Shown piece after piece: positions 8,055-16,203 of a stretch of 28,864 bases of DNA. The stretch is from positions 1 to 28,864 of the forward strand of contig JABMQR010000317.1 of assembly GCA_013202335.1 (NCBI GenBank). Direction: 5' to 3'. Below the pieces are notes generated by a model that saw only the letters and a list, made by a program, of their open reading frames with translations, did not search any database and was not told where the DNA came from. This DNA comes from Bacteroidota bacterium. GTDB lineage: Bacteria > Spirochaetota > Spirochaetia > JABMQR01. Each line of letters begins with the position of its first letter. The first letter of the stretch is position 1. The position numbers and the translations under genes were made by a program.

Positions 8055-8252
8055 ATGATGATGCAGAAGGATACATGCCGCTTCTGTTATCCATCTGGAA
8101 TGGATGCAAGTATGCGGTCATCAGAGAACAGCTGTTCAGCAGCACAAAGAAAAACCTCCCTAATTACCTCCCTCCTATCTGTCATTGTCCTTCCTGTCCT
8201 ACTATTAGTCCCATCACTATCTGTCATTATACCTCTAGAAATTATTCTATAA
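8055..8252 (+). CDS. Putative Leu/Ile/Val-rich attenuator leader peptide
   Basis: A 65-codon ORF between the ilv promoter and ilvN. AAAGGAAAG at 8042-8050 is correctly placed for translation from one of three adjacent ATGs (8055, 8058, 8061). The first 34 residues are unremarkable. Residues 35-65 hold 10 Leu, 6 Ile and 5 Val out of 31. Seven of the ten Leu codons are CTA and all five Val codons are GTC. Leader peptides loaded with the end-product amino acids are how ilvGMEDA, ilvB and leu attenuation works in enterobacteria. Here the same logic would fit all three products of the downstream operon. The alternative is a small single-helix membrane protein, but its position and codon choice favour a leader. 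Confidence 0.7.
   Translation: MMMQKDTCRFCYPSGMDASMRSSENSCSAAQRKTSLITSLLSVIVLPVLLLVPSLSVIIPLEIIL
8155..8237 (+). promoter_or_regulatory. C-rich, G-poor tract resembling a Rho-utilisation site
   Basis: My count gives about 31 C and 5 G in 83 nt, covering the Leu/Ile/Val codons of the leader ORF. Such C>G, unstructured RNA is the known signature of Rho loading. A ribosome stalled on these codons would cover it, and a ribosome that has finished would expose it. The codon bias of the leader peptide (CTA, GTC, TCC, CCT) creates the tract, so one cause may explain both. Confidence 0.4.
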
Positions 8253-8262
8253 GAATACCATT

Positions 8263-8330
8263 GGCCTATGTGCTTTCAGGGCCTGGGGAAACTCTACTTA
8301 AATTGTGACCCCGGCTACACATATAGCGGG
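8263..8330 (+). promoter_or_regulatory. Mutually exclusive hairpins after the leader ORF
   Basis: Four segments can pair in competing ways. GGCC 8263-8266 pairs with GGCC 8280-8283. GCC-T-GGGG 8281-8288 pairs with CCCCGGC 8309-8315 (7 bp, one bulge). CCCG-G-CTA 8310-8317 pairs with TAGCGGG 8324-8330 (7 bp, one bulge). The 1:2 plus 3:4 fold excludes 2:3, as in classic attenuators. The 3:4 stem is not followed by a U-tract, so termination by this hairpin alone is unlikely. Energies were not computed. Confidence 0.4.
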
Positions 8331-8399
8331 CTGCAAGGCAGTATCCGTTTACCGTAAAGTGAAGAAGTTTTCGATGTTTTATCTTGAAAGGAGAAAAAA

Positions 8400-8915
8400 A
8401 TGGAACGTTATATTCTATCAGTACTTGTCAATAATCATTCAGGAGTCCTGAGCAGGGTGGCAGGTCTTTTCAGCAGACGGGGTTTTAATATTGATAAATT
8501 ATCGGTGGGTGAGACGGAAAATCCCGAATTTTCCAGAATGACGATTGTCGTTAAGGGAAACCACACTATACTTGAGCAAATAACAAAACAGTTAGCCAAG
8601 CTGATTGATGTTAAACATATCTCCGAAATGAAACCCAGCAATTCCGTCTATCGTGAGCTCCTGCTGATCAAGGTGAAAGCACCGCAGCCGGCACGGGCAA
8701 ATGTAGTGGAAGTTGCTGACATTTTTAAAGCAAAGATTGTGGACGTAACCCCCAAATCTATCACGATGCAGATAACCGGGGATCAGGATAAAAACTCTGC
8801 TTTTATACAGCTGCTCGAACCCCATGGAATTCTTGAAATTGTACGGACCGGGCTTGCTGCGGTAGGAAGAGGAGCTGAAACACTTAATGAGGAAATGCTT
8901 CAGTCATCAATATAA
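8400..8915 (+). CDS. ilvN: Acetolactate synthase small (regulatory) subunit
   Basis: A 171-residue regulatory subunit of acetohydroxyacid synthase. It opens with the ACT domain typical of the family (YILSVLVNNHSGVLSRVAGL, then SRRGFNIDKLSVGETE), which binds valine for feedback control. The C-terminal half (RELLLIKVKAPQPARANVVEVADIF onward) is the conserved IlvH/IlvN domain that activates the catalytic subunit. Length matches IlvH-type proteins. AAAGGAG lies six bases before the ATG. The catalytic subunit ilvB is not adjacent but is the last gene of the operon, about 8 kb away. The stop is 45 nt before ilvC. Confidence 0.93.
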   Translation: MERYILSVLVNNHSGVLSRVAGLFSRRGFNIDKLSVGETENPEFSRMTIVVKGNHTILEQITKQLAKLIDVKHISEMKPSNSVYRELLLIKVKAPQPARANVVEVADIFKAKIVDVTPKSITMQITGDQDKNSAFIQLLEPHGILEIVRTGLAAVGRGAETLNEEMLQSSI

Positions 8916-8960
8916 AGAGTGATGACTTGAGGAAATCAATTAAGGTAAAGGAGCAATAGA

Positions 8961-9953
8961 ATGGGAAAAACATATGTAGAAAGTGATACAAATATACATC
9001 TTCTCGATGGAAAAACAGTAGCGGTTATCGGCTATGGAAGTCAGGGACATGCGCATGCATTAAATCTCCACGAATCCGGAGTTAATGTAATTGTTGGTTT
9101 ATATAAGGGGAGCAAATCCTGGAAGAAAGCTGAAGAGGCCGGTTTGAAGGTTTTAATTGCAGCCGAGGCAGCAGCCGCAGCTGATGTGATTATGATTCTT
9201 ATCAATGATGAGACTCAGTCGGCACTCTACGAAGAGAGTATTAAACAGAACCTGACTGCGGGAAAGTATCTGGCTTTTGCCCATGGATTTAATATTCATT
9301 ATGGACAGATTTCTCCTCCGGCTGATGTGAACGTTATTATGATTGCACCGAAAGGACCCGGGCAGACAGTAAGAAGCCAGTTTCAGGAAGGGAAAGGGGT
9401 GCCTTGCCTCATAGCAGTCCACCAGGATCCCACAGGAGATTCAGAAGATATCGCTCTTGCTTACGCTGCCGGAATCGGCGGCGCACGTGCCGGAATTTTT
9501 AGATCCAATTTTAAAGAAGAGACCGAAACCGACCTTTTTGGGGAACAGGCAATTATCTGTGGTGGTGTTTCTGAGCTGATCAAAGCAGGATTTGATACCC
9601 TGGTAGAAGCAGGATACAACCCTGAAATGGCATATTTTGAGTGCTGTCATGAGCTGAAATTGACTGTTGACCTGATTAATCAGGGTGGGCTGGAGTATAT
9701 GCGTCACGCTATCAGTGATACAGCAGAGTACGGTGACTATATGGTTGGCCGCAGAATCATCACAAAAGAGACTCGTAAAGAGATGAAGCAAGTCCTTACA
9801 GAGATTCAGGATGGAACGTTTGCACGGAACTGGATACTTGAAAACCGGGTAAAGAGACCCTTTTTCAATGCCAGAAAACGTATGGAACAGGATCACCTAC
9901 TGACTGCAACCGGTAAAAAAATGAGATCATTCATGAGTTGGCTGAAGAAATAG
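8961..9953 (+). CDS. ilvC: Ketol-acid reductoisomerase (class I)
   Basis: Isomerises and reduces acetolactate or acetohydroxybutyrate in valine, leucine and isoleucine synthesis. The Rossmann motif is [15 protein letters not shown] (22-36). The cofactor-specificity loop reads [10 protein letters not shown] (45-54), with Tyr where many NADPH enzymes have Arg. The Mg-binding acids are D191 and E195 in ETDLFGEQ and E227/E231 in FECCHE. S252 follows in [13 protein letters not shown]. At 330 residues it is the short, class I form. The ATG is preceded by AAGGAG. Confidence 0.96.
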   Translation: MGKTYVESDTNIHLLDGKTVAVIGYGSQGHAHALNLHESGVNVIVGLYKGSKSWKKAEEAGLKVLIAAEAAAAADVIMILINDETQSALYEESIKQNLTAGKYLAFAHGFNIHYGQISPPADVNVIMIAPKGPGQTVRSQFQEGKGVPCLIAVHQDPTGDSEDIALAYAAGIGGARAGIFRSNFKEETETDLFGEQAIICGGVSELIKAGFDTLVEAGYNPEMAYFECCHELKLTVDLINQGGLEYMRHAISDTAEYGDYMVGRRIITKETRKEMKQVLTEIQDGTFARNWILENRVKRPFFNARKRMEQDHLLTATGKKMRSFMSWLKK

Positions 9954-9972
9954 CAGTATATCGAAATAAGTA

Positions 9973-10016
9973 GGGTTGCTGGTTAGGGCGGTACAAAAGT
10001 TGAAGCCGGCAATCCC
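9973..10016 (+). promoter_or_regulatory. Imperfect hairpin in the ilvC-leuA gap
   Basis: GGGTTGCTGG at 9973-9982 pairs with CCGGCAATCCC at 10006-10016, with one bulged T and one G-U pair. Two more pairs extend the stem inward. It fills the 89-nt gap between ilvC and leuA, the second largest gap in the operon. No T-run follows. Possible roles are an mRNA processing site or a stabiliser separating expression of ilv and leu parts. Confidence 0.4.
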
Positions 10017-10042
10017 GAACTAAAAAAACAGGAAGGAAGAGT

Positions 10043-11569
10043 ATGGCGAATCAAGTACAGATTTTTGATACAACCCTGCGGGACGGTGAACAGGCTCCCG
10101 GATACAGCATGAACCTGGAGGAAAAAGTTCGGCTTGCACGCCAGCTGGAGATCCTAAAAGTTAATGTTATAGAGGCAGGGTTTGCCATAGCTTCACCTGG
10201 TGATTCGGCTGCGGTAGAAGCAGTTTCCAAAGTTATTAAGGATTGTACCGTTGCAAGTCTTTCAAGAACACTGAAAAAGGATATTGATGCATCATGGAAT
10301 GCGCTAAAGAGTGCAGTTAAGCCCCGGATTCATACATTTATAGCCACCTCAGATATACACATGAAGTATAAGCTGAAAAAGCAGCCTGAAGAAGTTCTTC
10401 AGCAGGCAGCTTTAATGGTTGCATATGCAAGAAACCTTTGTCCCGAGGTGGAGTTTTCTGCAGAAGATGCCTCCCGAAGCAACCCGGAATTTCTCTATAG
10501 AATATTTGAGGCAGTCATTAATGCCGGTGCACAGATTATTAATATTCCGGATACTGTCGGTTATTCCACACCAGAAGAGTATGGGGCTTTAATACGGGGA
10601 GTTCGGAACAACGTTCCTAATATTGATAAAGCAATAATTTCCGTACACTGTCATAACGATCTCGGGCTTGCTGTGGCAAACACACTTGCAGCAGTTCGTG
10701 AAGGTGCCGTTCAGCTTGAGTGCACCGTGAACGGAATTGGTGAGAGAGCGGGGAATACGGCTCTTGAAGAGCTGGTAATGGCACTGAAAACACGGCAGGA
10801 TCAGTATAATATTGATTTTTCTATTGATACTACCCAGCTTAATAAAACCAGCAGACTCATCACATCAATTACCGGTGTTATGGTTCAGCCGAACAAGGCA
10901 ATTGTGGGAGCTAATGCTTTTGCCCATGAAGCAGGCATCCATCAGCATGGTATGCTGGCAAATGCATCAACCTATGAAATTATGACCCCGGAATCTATCG
11001 GCCTCCATAAAAACACCATGGTGCTTGGTAAGCATTCCGGAAGACATGCTTTTGTAGAGAGAATGAAAGAGCTTGGGTATGCCACAGATAAAGCAGTAAT
11101 GGACGAGATCTTCGGTCAGTTCAAGGAGCTTGCGGACAGGAAGAAAACGGTTACAGACCGTGACCTTGAGGCACTTATGGATACACGAAGTACCCTGATA
11201 GTTCCCACCTATATCCTGAAACAGTATGTCATTAACTCCGGGAATAATATAACTGCGACAGCAGCAGTTGTATTGACCAGGGAGAAGAAGGATTACCAGG
11301 ATGTTTCAACAGGGGACGGACCTGTAGATGCTGCCTTTAATGCAATTGAGAGAATTACAGGAATCTCCTTCACCCTTGAAGAGTATATAATTCATGCAGT
11401 TACTGAGGGGAAAGATGCCCAGGGAGAAGTTTCTGTACGGGTAAGCCGTAATGAAAAGATTTATAAAGGTCGTGGTGTAAGTACTGATGTAATCGGTGCA
11501 AGTATAAAAGCCTACCTTTTTGCGGTTAACAACATGATATTCGAGGAAAACAATGAAACAGAACATTGA
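10043..11569 (+). CDS. leuA: 2-isopropylmalate synthase
   Basis: Condenses acetyl-CoA with 2-oxoisovalerate, the committed step to leucine. The TIM-barrel domain begins FDTTLRDGEQAPGYSMN and carries the metal-binding VHCHNDLGLAVANTLAAV and the GIGERAGN loop. The C-terminal allosteric domain shows TGDGPVDAAFNAI and GRGVSTDVIGASIKAYL, the leucine-binding region. At 508 residues it is the bacterial LeuA length. GGAAGGAAGA precedes the ATG. It overlaps the next gene, cimA, by 17 nt, so the two homologous synthases are translationally linked. Confidence 0.96.
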   Translation: MANQVQIFDTTLRDGEQAPGYSMNLEEKVRLARQLEILKVNVIEAGFAIASPGDSAAVEAVSKVIKDCTVASLSRTLKKDIDASWNALKSAVKPRIHTFIATSDIHMKYKLKKQPEEVLQQAALMVAYARNLCPEVEFSAEDASRSNPEFLYRIFEAVINAGAQIINIPDTVGYSTPEEYGALIRGVRNNVPNIDKAIISVHCHNDLGLAVANTLAAVREGAVQLECTVNGIGERAGNTALEELVMALKTRQDQYNIDFSIDTTQLNKTSRLITSITGVMVQPNKAIVGANAFAHEAGIHQHGMLANASTYEIMTPESIGLHKNTMVLGKHSGRHAFVERMKELGYATDKAVMDEIFGQFKELADRKKTVTDRDLEALMDTRSTLIVPTYILKQYVINSGNNITATAAVVLTREKKDYQDVSTGDGPVDAAFNAIERITGISFTLEEYIIHAVTEGKDAQGEVSVRVSRNEKIYKGRGVSTDVIGASIKAYLFAVNNMIFEENNETEH

Positions 11570-13175
11570 GATTTTTGACTCCACCCTGCGCGATGGAGCT
11601 CAGGCTGAGGGGATTTCATTTTCAGTGCAGGATAAACTGAAAATATTAAAAGCACTTGATGAAATGGGTATTTCTTATGTTGAAGCGGGGAATCCCGGCT
11701 CAAATCCGAAAGACCTGGAATTTTTCCGTCTTGCTGAAAGTATGGATCTGAAACAGGCAAAACTTGCCGCTTTTGGCAGTACCCGACGTTGGGGGATAAC
11801 TGCAGAAGAGGACAATAATGTTCAGTCTATGCTAAAAGCAAATACCCCTGTTGCGGTCATATTCGGAAAATCGTGGGATTTCCATGTTACTGATATTCTC
11901 AGGACAACTCTTGAAGAGAACCTTGCTATGATCCAGGATACGGTAGCTTTTTTCTGCAAACGCGGGAAAGAGGTGGTGTATGATGCTGAGCATCTCTTTG
12001 ATGGATACAAGGCAAACCCTGAATATGCATTGAAGACACTAAAAGCTGGACTTGAGGGCGGGGCAGGATGCCTGGTTCTTTGTGATACGAACGGCGGGGT
12101 GCTTCCGTTTGAAATATATAAGATAACCCAGGAAGTAGTAAGTAAGTTTCCAGGTGTAAAAATAGGTATTCATACCCATAATGACTCAGGAATGGCAGAG
12201 GCAAATACTCTTATGGGAGTAGAAGCCGGGGCAACTCATGTACAGGGAACCTTTGTGGGGTTTGGTGAACGATGCGGAAATGCCAACCTCTCAGTATGTA
12301 TTCCGACACTGCAGATTAAAAAGGGATATGACTGTATCCCGGAAGAATCAATGCGCCGGTTAACGCATGAAGCAAGGAAAATTGCCGAGATCGCAAATAT
12401 CTCAATTCCCCATGGAATGCCGTATGTCGGAAAGAGTGCATTTACCCATAAGGGTGGAATGCATATTGACGGAGTCTCAAAGAATTCCACCTCTTTTGAA
12501 CACATGGATCCTTCGGAAGTCGGAAATGAACGCCGTATGCTGATGTCTGAAGTTGCAGGCCGCAGTATGGTTCTGAAAAGAATACATAAGATCTCCCCGG
12601 AATTGACGAAAAATTCACCTGAGACAAAAGCAATTCTGGCACGCCTGAAAAAGCTTGAGATGGAAGGGTATCAGTTTGAGGGAGCTGACAGTTCGTTCGA
12701 TCTGGTTATACGAAAACATCTGGGAAAATACACACCATTCTTTGAACTTGACCACTTTAAAGTTATTGGTGAGCAGCCGGCTGTTGAAGAGGGTCTGAGC
12801 AGTACTGCAATGATTAAGATTATGGTCAGCGGCAAGGTTGAGATAACCGCTGCACAGGGTGATGGCCCGGTAAACGCTCTCGACCGGGCATTGAGAAAGG
12901 CTCTTGAGGTGTTTTATCCGGTGTTAAAAGACGTCTACCTGACTGATTACAAAGTAAGAGTTCTGGATCGGAAAGAGGCCAGTGCCGCACGGGTTCGTGT
13001 ATTAATCGAGTCAACTGATGGTGAGGACTCCTGGACTACGGTAGGAGTCTCTACAGATATCATAGATGCAAGCTGGATAGCGCTTGTGGATTCTATAGAG
13101 TATAAGTTGTTGAAAGATGCAAAAAACCTGCATGATCCGGAGCTTTCAGAAAACGAGAAACCCAATCTGCAGTAA
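11553..13175 (+). CDS. cimA: (R)-citramalate synthase
   Basis: Condenses acetyl-CoA with pyruvate to give citramalate, opening a threonine-independent route to 2-oxobutyrate and isoleucine. The N-terminal FDSTLRDGAQAEGISFSVQD is the CimA version of the LeuA-family signature. Metal ligands lie in IGIHTHNDSGMAEANTL, and the C-terminal regulatory domain has QGDGPVNALDRAL and GVSTDIIDASWIALVDS. At 540 residues it is longer than leuA, as usual for CimA. The ATG lies inside the end of leuA after GAGGAAA. Products pass to LeuCD and LeuB encoded just downstream. Confidence 0.94.
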   Translation: MKQNIEIFDSTLRDGAQAEGISFSVQDKLKILKALDEMGISYVEAGNPGSNPKDLEFFRLAESMDLKQAKLAAFGSTRRWGITAEEDNNVQSMLKANTPVAVIFGKSWDFHVTDILRTTLEENLAMIQDTVAFFCKRGKEVVYDAEHLFDGYKANPEYALKTLKAGLEGGAGCLVLCDTNGGVLPFEIYKITQEVVSKFPGVKIGIHTHNDSGMAEANTLMGVEAGATHVQGTFVGFGERCGNANLSVCIPTLQIKKGYDCIPEESMRRLTHEARKIAEIANISIPHGMPYVGKSAFTHKGGMHIDGVSKNSTSFEHMDPSEVGNERRMLMSEVAGRSMVLKRIHKISPELTKNSPETKAILARLKKLEMEGYQFEGADSSFDLVIRKHLGKYTPFFELDHFKVIGEQPAVEEGLSSTAMIKIMVSGKVEITAAQGDGPVNALDRALRKALEVFYPVLKDVYLTDYKVRVLDRKEASAARVRVLIESTDGEDSWTTVGVSTDIIDASWIALVDSIEYKLLKDAKNLHDPELSENEKPNLQ

Positions 13176-13193
13176 TGATTTAAGGAGAAATAT

Positions 13194-14459
13194 ATGGGCA
13201 TGACTATGACACAGAAAATTCTTGCAGCACATGCAGGACTTGATTCTGTCCGGACCGGACAACTGATTCTGGCCAATTTGGATCTGGTACTGGGGAATGA
13301 TATTACCACTCCTGTAGCGGTAACTGAATTTGGAAAAATCGGGATTGATGAGGTTTTTGATAAGTCGAAAATCGCTATTGTACCGGATCACTTTACCCCG
13401 AATAAAGATATTAAAGCGGCAGAACAGTGTAAATATATCAGAGAGTTTGCACACGACAAAGAGATTGAAAACTACTTTGAGATTGGTGAGATGGGCATTG
13501 AACATGCGCTTTTACCGGAAAAAGGGCTGGTTACAGCCGGTAATCTTGTTATTGGTGCTGATTCACATACCTGTACCTATGGAGCTCTTGGAGCCTTTTC
13601 CACAGGAGTGGGAAGTACCGATATGGCAGCAGGCATGGCAACAGGAAAAGCATGGTTTAAGATTCCATCAGCAATAAAATTCAACCTCGTTGGTAAACCC
13701 ACTAAATGGGTCTGCGGAAAAGACGTTATCCTTCATATTATTGGAATGATCGGTGTTGACGGAGCCCTTTACCGCTCAATGGAGTTTTCCGGTGAGGGAA
13801 TGAAGAATCTTACTATGTCTGACCGGTTCACCATGGCGAATATGGCAATAGAGGCCGGAGCGAAAAACGGAATCTTTGCTGTTGATGAACAGACTCTTAC
13901 CTATATCAATGATCACTCAACATTAGAACACACAGTGTTCAGTGCAGATGATGATGCAGAGTATGATGAGACCTATACCATCAACCTTTCTGAAATCCGA
14001 CCGACCATCTCTTTCCCGCACCTGCCGGATAATACCAGAACCATTGATGAAGTGGGAGAAGTGGTAGTTGATCAGGTTGTTATCGGGTCATGTACAAACG
14101 GAAGAATCGAAGACCTTCGTGTTGCCGCAAAAATCCTGAAAGGGAAAAAGGTTGCCAGGGGTGTTCGAACTATAGTATTTCCTGCAACACAAAAGATATA
14201 CCTGCAGGCACTGGAAGAGGGCCTGATTCGTGATATCGTGGAGGCCGGAGCTGTTTTCAGTACCCCTACCTGTGGTCCCTGTCTTGGTGGACATATGGGA
14301 ATACTTGCAAAAGGTGAAAGTGCGGTAGCCACGACAAACAGAAACTTTGTCGGCAGAATGGGACACCCTGAATCAGAAGTATATCTTGCAAGTCCTGCAG
14401 TAGCTGCAGCATCTGCATTGACAGGAAAAATCAGCAATCCTGAAGATTTGGGATTATAA
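13194..14459 (+). CDS. leuC: 3-isopropylmalate/citramalate dehydratase large subunit
   Basis: Aconitase-family subunit that carries the [4Fe-4S] cluster and isomerises isopropylmalate, and probably citramalate, through a dehydrated intermediate. Cluster ligands are C300 in GSCTNGR, and C360 and C363 in [10 protein letters not shown]. Also seen are [21 protein letters not shown] and TEFGKIGI. At 421 residues it is the shorter form common in archaea, clostridia and other anaerobes rather than the 460-470-residue proteobacterial form. Such forms often accept both isopropylmalate and citramalate, which fits the cimA neighbour. The stop is 22 nt before leuD. Confidence 0.95.
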   Translation: MGMTMTQKILAAHAGLDSVRTGQLILANLDLVLGNDITTPVAVTEFGKIGIDEVFDKSKIAIVPDHFTPNKDIKAAEQCKYIREFAHDKEIENYFEIGEMGIEHALLPEKGLVTAGNLVIGADSHTCTYGALGAFSTGVGSTDMAAGMATGKAWFKIPSAIKFNLVGKPTKWVCGKDVILHIIGMIGVDGALYRSMEFSGEGMKNLTMSDRFTMANMAIEAGAKNGIFAVDEQTLTYINDHSTLEHTVFSADDDAEYDETYTINLSEIRPTISFPHLPDNTRTIDEVGEVVVDQVVIGSCTNGRIEDLRVAAKILKGKKVARGVRTIVFPATQKIYLQALEEGLIRDIVEAGAVFSTPTCGPCLGGHMGILAKGESAVATTNRNFVGRMGHPESEVYLASPAVAAASALTGKISNPEDLGL

Positions 14460-14481
14460 GATATAAGGCGGGAGTATAAAA

Positions 14482-14976
14482 ATGAAAGCAAATGGATCAG
14501 TTTTTAAATATGGAAATAATGTGGATACGGATGTCATAATCCCTGCCCGTTACCTGAATACATCAGTGCATTCAGAGTTGGCAAAACACTGCATGGAAGA
14601 TATAGATGCAGATTTTGTAAACAAAGTTAAAAAGGGTGATGTAATTGTTGCCGATAAGAATTTTGGCTGCGGTTCATCACGTGAGCATGCCCCGATTGCC
14701 ATTAAAGCTTCCGGTGTATCCTGTGTAATAGCAGCGACTTTTGCAAGGATCTTTTATCGGAATGCCATTAATATTGGACTTCCTATTCTTGAATGCCCTG
14801 AAGCAGCTGCTGGAATATCAGCAGGAGATCAGATTGAAGTTGATTTTACCTCCGGTGATATCCAAAATATCACTACCGGAAAAAGCTGGAAAGCCGAACC
14901 GTTTCCTGAATTCATGCAGGAGATTATTCAGGCTGACGGCCTGATCAATTACATCAGGAAAGGCGGGATGGCATAA
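14482..14976 (+). CDS. leuD: 3-isopropylmalate/citramalate dehydratase small subunit
   Basis: Swivelling domain that completes the LeuCD active site. Landmarks are [16 protein letters not shown] at the N-terminus and the substrate loop [19 protein letters not shown]. At 164 residues it is the short type that pairs with the 420-residue LeuC. It overlaps leuB by one base (TAATG), which implies translational coupling. Confidence 0.95.
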   Translation: MKANGSVFKYGNNVDTDVIIPARYLNTSVHSELAKHCMEDIDADFVNKVKKGDVIVADKNFGCGSSREHAPIAIKASGVSCVIAATFARIFYRNAINIGLPILECPEAAAGISAGDQIEVDFTSGDIQNITTGKSWKAEPFPEFMQEIIQADGLINYIRKGGMA

Positions 14977-16052
14977 TGAATTACTCAATTGCGGTAATCC
15001 CAGGTGATGGAATCGGCCCTGATATTGTAGCTGAGACCATTACCGTACTTGATAAAGTCGGCGAATTATTTGGACACACGTTTATCTATACAGAACTGCT
15101 TGCCGGCGGTGCTGCTCTTGATGCATTGGGATTGCCTTTGCCCGAAGAGACGCTGAAAGTCTGTAAAAACAGTGATGCAGTACTCCTTGGTGCTGTTGGC
15201 GGACCCAAATGGGATGATCTTGAGGGCAGTTTGCGGCCTGAACAGGCACTCCTTGGTCTGCGTGCCGGGTTAGGGCTGTATGCAAATCTGCGTCCGGCAA
15301 TTCTCTATAAACAACTGAAAGATGCCTGTCCATTACGCCCTGATATTATCGGGGATGGATTGGATGTATATGTTGTTCGGGAACTGACCGGAGGAATCTA
15401 TTTTGGAGAACGCGGTCGTGTGGAACTTCCCTCAGGGACAAAAGCGTTTGATACCATGGCCTACTCAGTTCCTGAAATTGAGCGAATTGCACGGCTCTCT
15501 TTTGAGATTGCTATGAAGCGTTCAAAAAAAGTGACCAGTGTTGATAAGGCAAATATTCTTGAGAGCTCACGCCTCTGGCGCGCAACAGTGGAAATTGTTG
15601 CAAAAGATTTTCCGGAAGTCGAACTGAACCATATGTATGTGGATAATGCAGCCATGCAGCTCGTGAGAGATCCGCACCAGTTTGATGTAATTGTAACCTC
15701 CAATATGTTTGGAGATATCCTCTCGGATGAGGCCAGCATGATTACCGGGTCTATCGGTATGCTTCCCTCAGCAAGTCTTGGGGATGGAAGTTTTGGGATG
15801 TATGAACCTGTTCACGGCTCAGCACCTGATATTGCCGGACAGGATAAAGCTAATCCCATAGCAACAGTTCTCTCCGCAGCAATGATGCTTCGTTACACCT
15901 TTGGTTTAACAGAAGAGGCTGATGTTATTGAACACGCTGTAGAGACAGTTCTTGATAGCGCACACAGAACCGGAGATATTATGAGCAGCGGAAAGCAGCT
16001 TACCGGAACAAAAGAGATGGGCAAACTGATACGGGAAGCCTTAAAAAAATAG
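14976..16052 (+). CDS. leuB: 3-isopropylmalate dehydrogenase
   Basis: NAD-dependent oxidative decarboxylation of 3-isopropylmalate, and by homology of erythro-3-methylmalate from the citramalate branch. Motifs are [11 protein letters not shown] at the N-terminus, [11 protein letters not shown], the substrate-binding [32 protein letters not shown], the metal-binding [19 protein letters not shown], and the adenine-binding [18 protein letters not shown]. At 358 residues it matches the family. The gene is followed by a 151-nt gap holding the composite repeat, the longest gap inside the operon. Confidence 0.96.
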   Translation: MNYSIAVIPGDGIGPDIVAETITVLDKVGELFGHTFIYTELLAGGAALDALGLPLPEETLKVCKNSDAVLLGAVGGPKWDDLEGSLRPEQALLGLRAGLGLYANLRPAILYKQLKDACPLRPDIIGDGLDVYVVRELTGGIYFGERGRVELPSGTKAFDTMAYSVPEIERIARLSFEIAMKRSKKVTSVDKANILESSRLWRATVEIVAKDFPEVELNHMYVDNAAMQLVRDPHQFDVIVTSNMFGDILSDEASMITGSIGMLPSASLGDGSFGMYEPVHGSAPDIAGQDKANPIATVLSAAMMLRYTFGLTEEADVIEHAVETVLDSAHRTGDIMSSGKQLTGTKEMGKLIREALKK

Positions 16053-16071
16053 AAACTGAATATTGGCTTTT

Positions 16072-16132
16072 GAAGTTTTTGATTAAAAAATATGTAATAT
16101 AATATATATAATTACGCTAAATCAAAAACTTC
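16072..16132 (+). repeat. 61-nt element with 13-bp inverted arms, copy 1
   Basis: GAAGTTTTTGATT at 16072-16084 and its exact complement at 16120-16132, separated by 35 AT-rich bases. A second copy with the same arms (one symmetric base change) and the same 35-nt spacing lies at 27753-27813. An inner pair, GTAAT and ATTAC, lies within the spacer of this copy. TTGATT and TATATA inside the element are suitably spaced to act as an internal promoter for ilvE-ilvB, but AT-rich sequence makes this weak evidence. Confidence 0.65.
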
Positions 16133-16144
16133 TGACTATAGGTT

Positions 16145-16175
16145 GTTCTTTCAAAATTATTAATTTTGAAAGAAC
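16145..16175 (+). repeat. Perfect palindrome following repeat copy 1
   Basis: Two 15-base arms (GTTCTTTCAAAATTA and its exact complement) around a single central base, 12 nt after the 61-nt element and 28 nt before the ilvE start. No T-run follows, so it is not an ordinary terminator. The arms differ from those of the palindrome beside copy 2. Confidence 0.65.
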
Positions 16176-16203
16176 CTCAATAAATGAGAAAGGAGAGTGC
16201 AGG

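Noticed and set aside
8003..8308. A 101-codon ORF overlapping the leader peptide in another frame
   Set aside because: It begins inside the 7999-8017 hairpin without a ribosome binding site and its composition is unlike a protein. The overlapping 8055 frame has a better start and a clear amino-acid bias.
8363..8376. Third copy of the 61-nt element (GAAGTTTTCGATG upstream of ilvN)
   Set aside because: It differs by one base from an arm, but no complementary arm lies 35 nt away, so it is probably chance.
7917..8399. T-box riboswitch in the ilv leader
   Set aside because: The conserved T-box antiterminator sequence (AGGGUGGNACCGCG-like) is not present, and there is no terminator with a U-run.
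8252..8399. Intrinsic terminator in the ilv leader
   Set aside because: The stems at 8281-8330 are followed by CTGCAAGGCAG, not by T. The T stretches further on (8368-8380) have no adjacent GC-rich stem.
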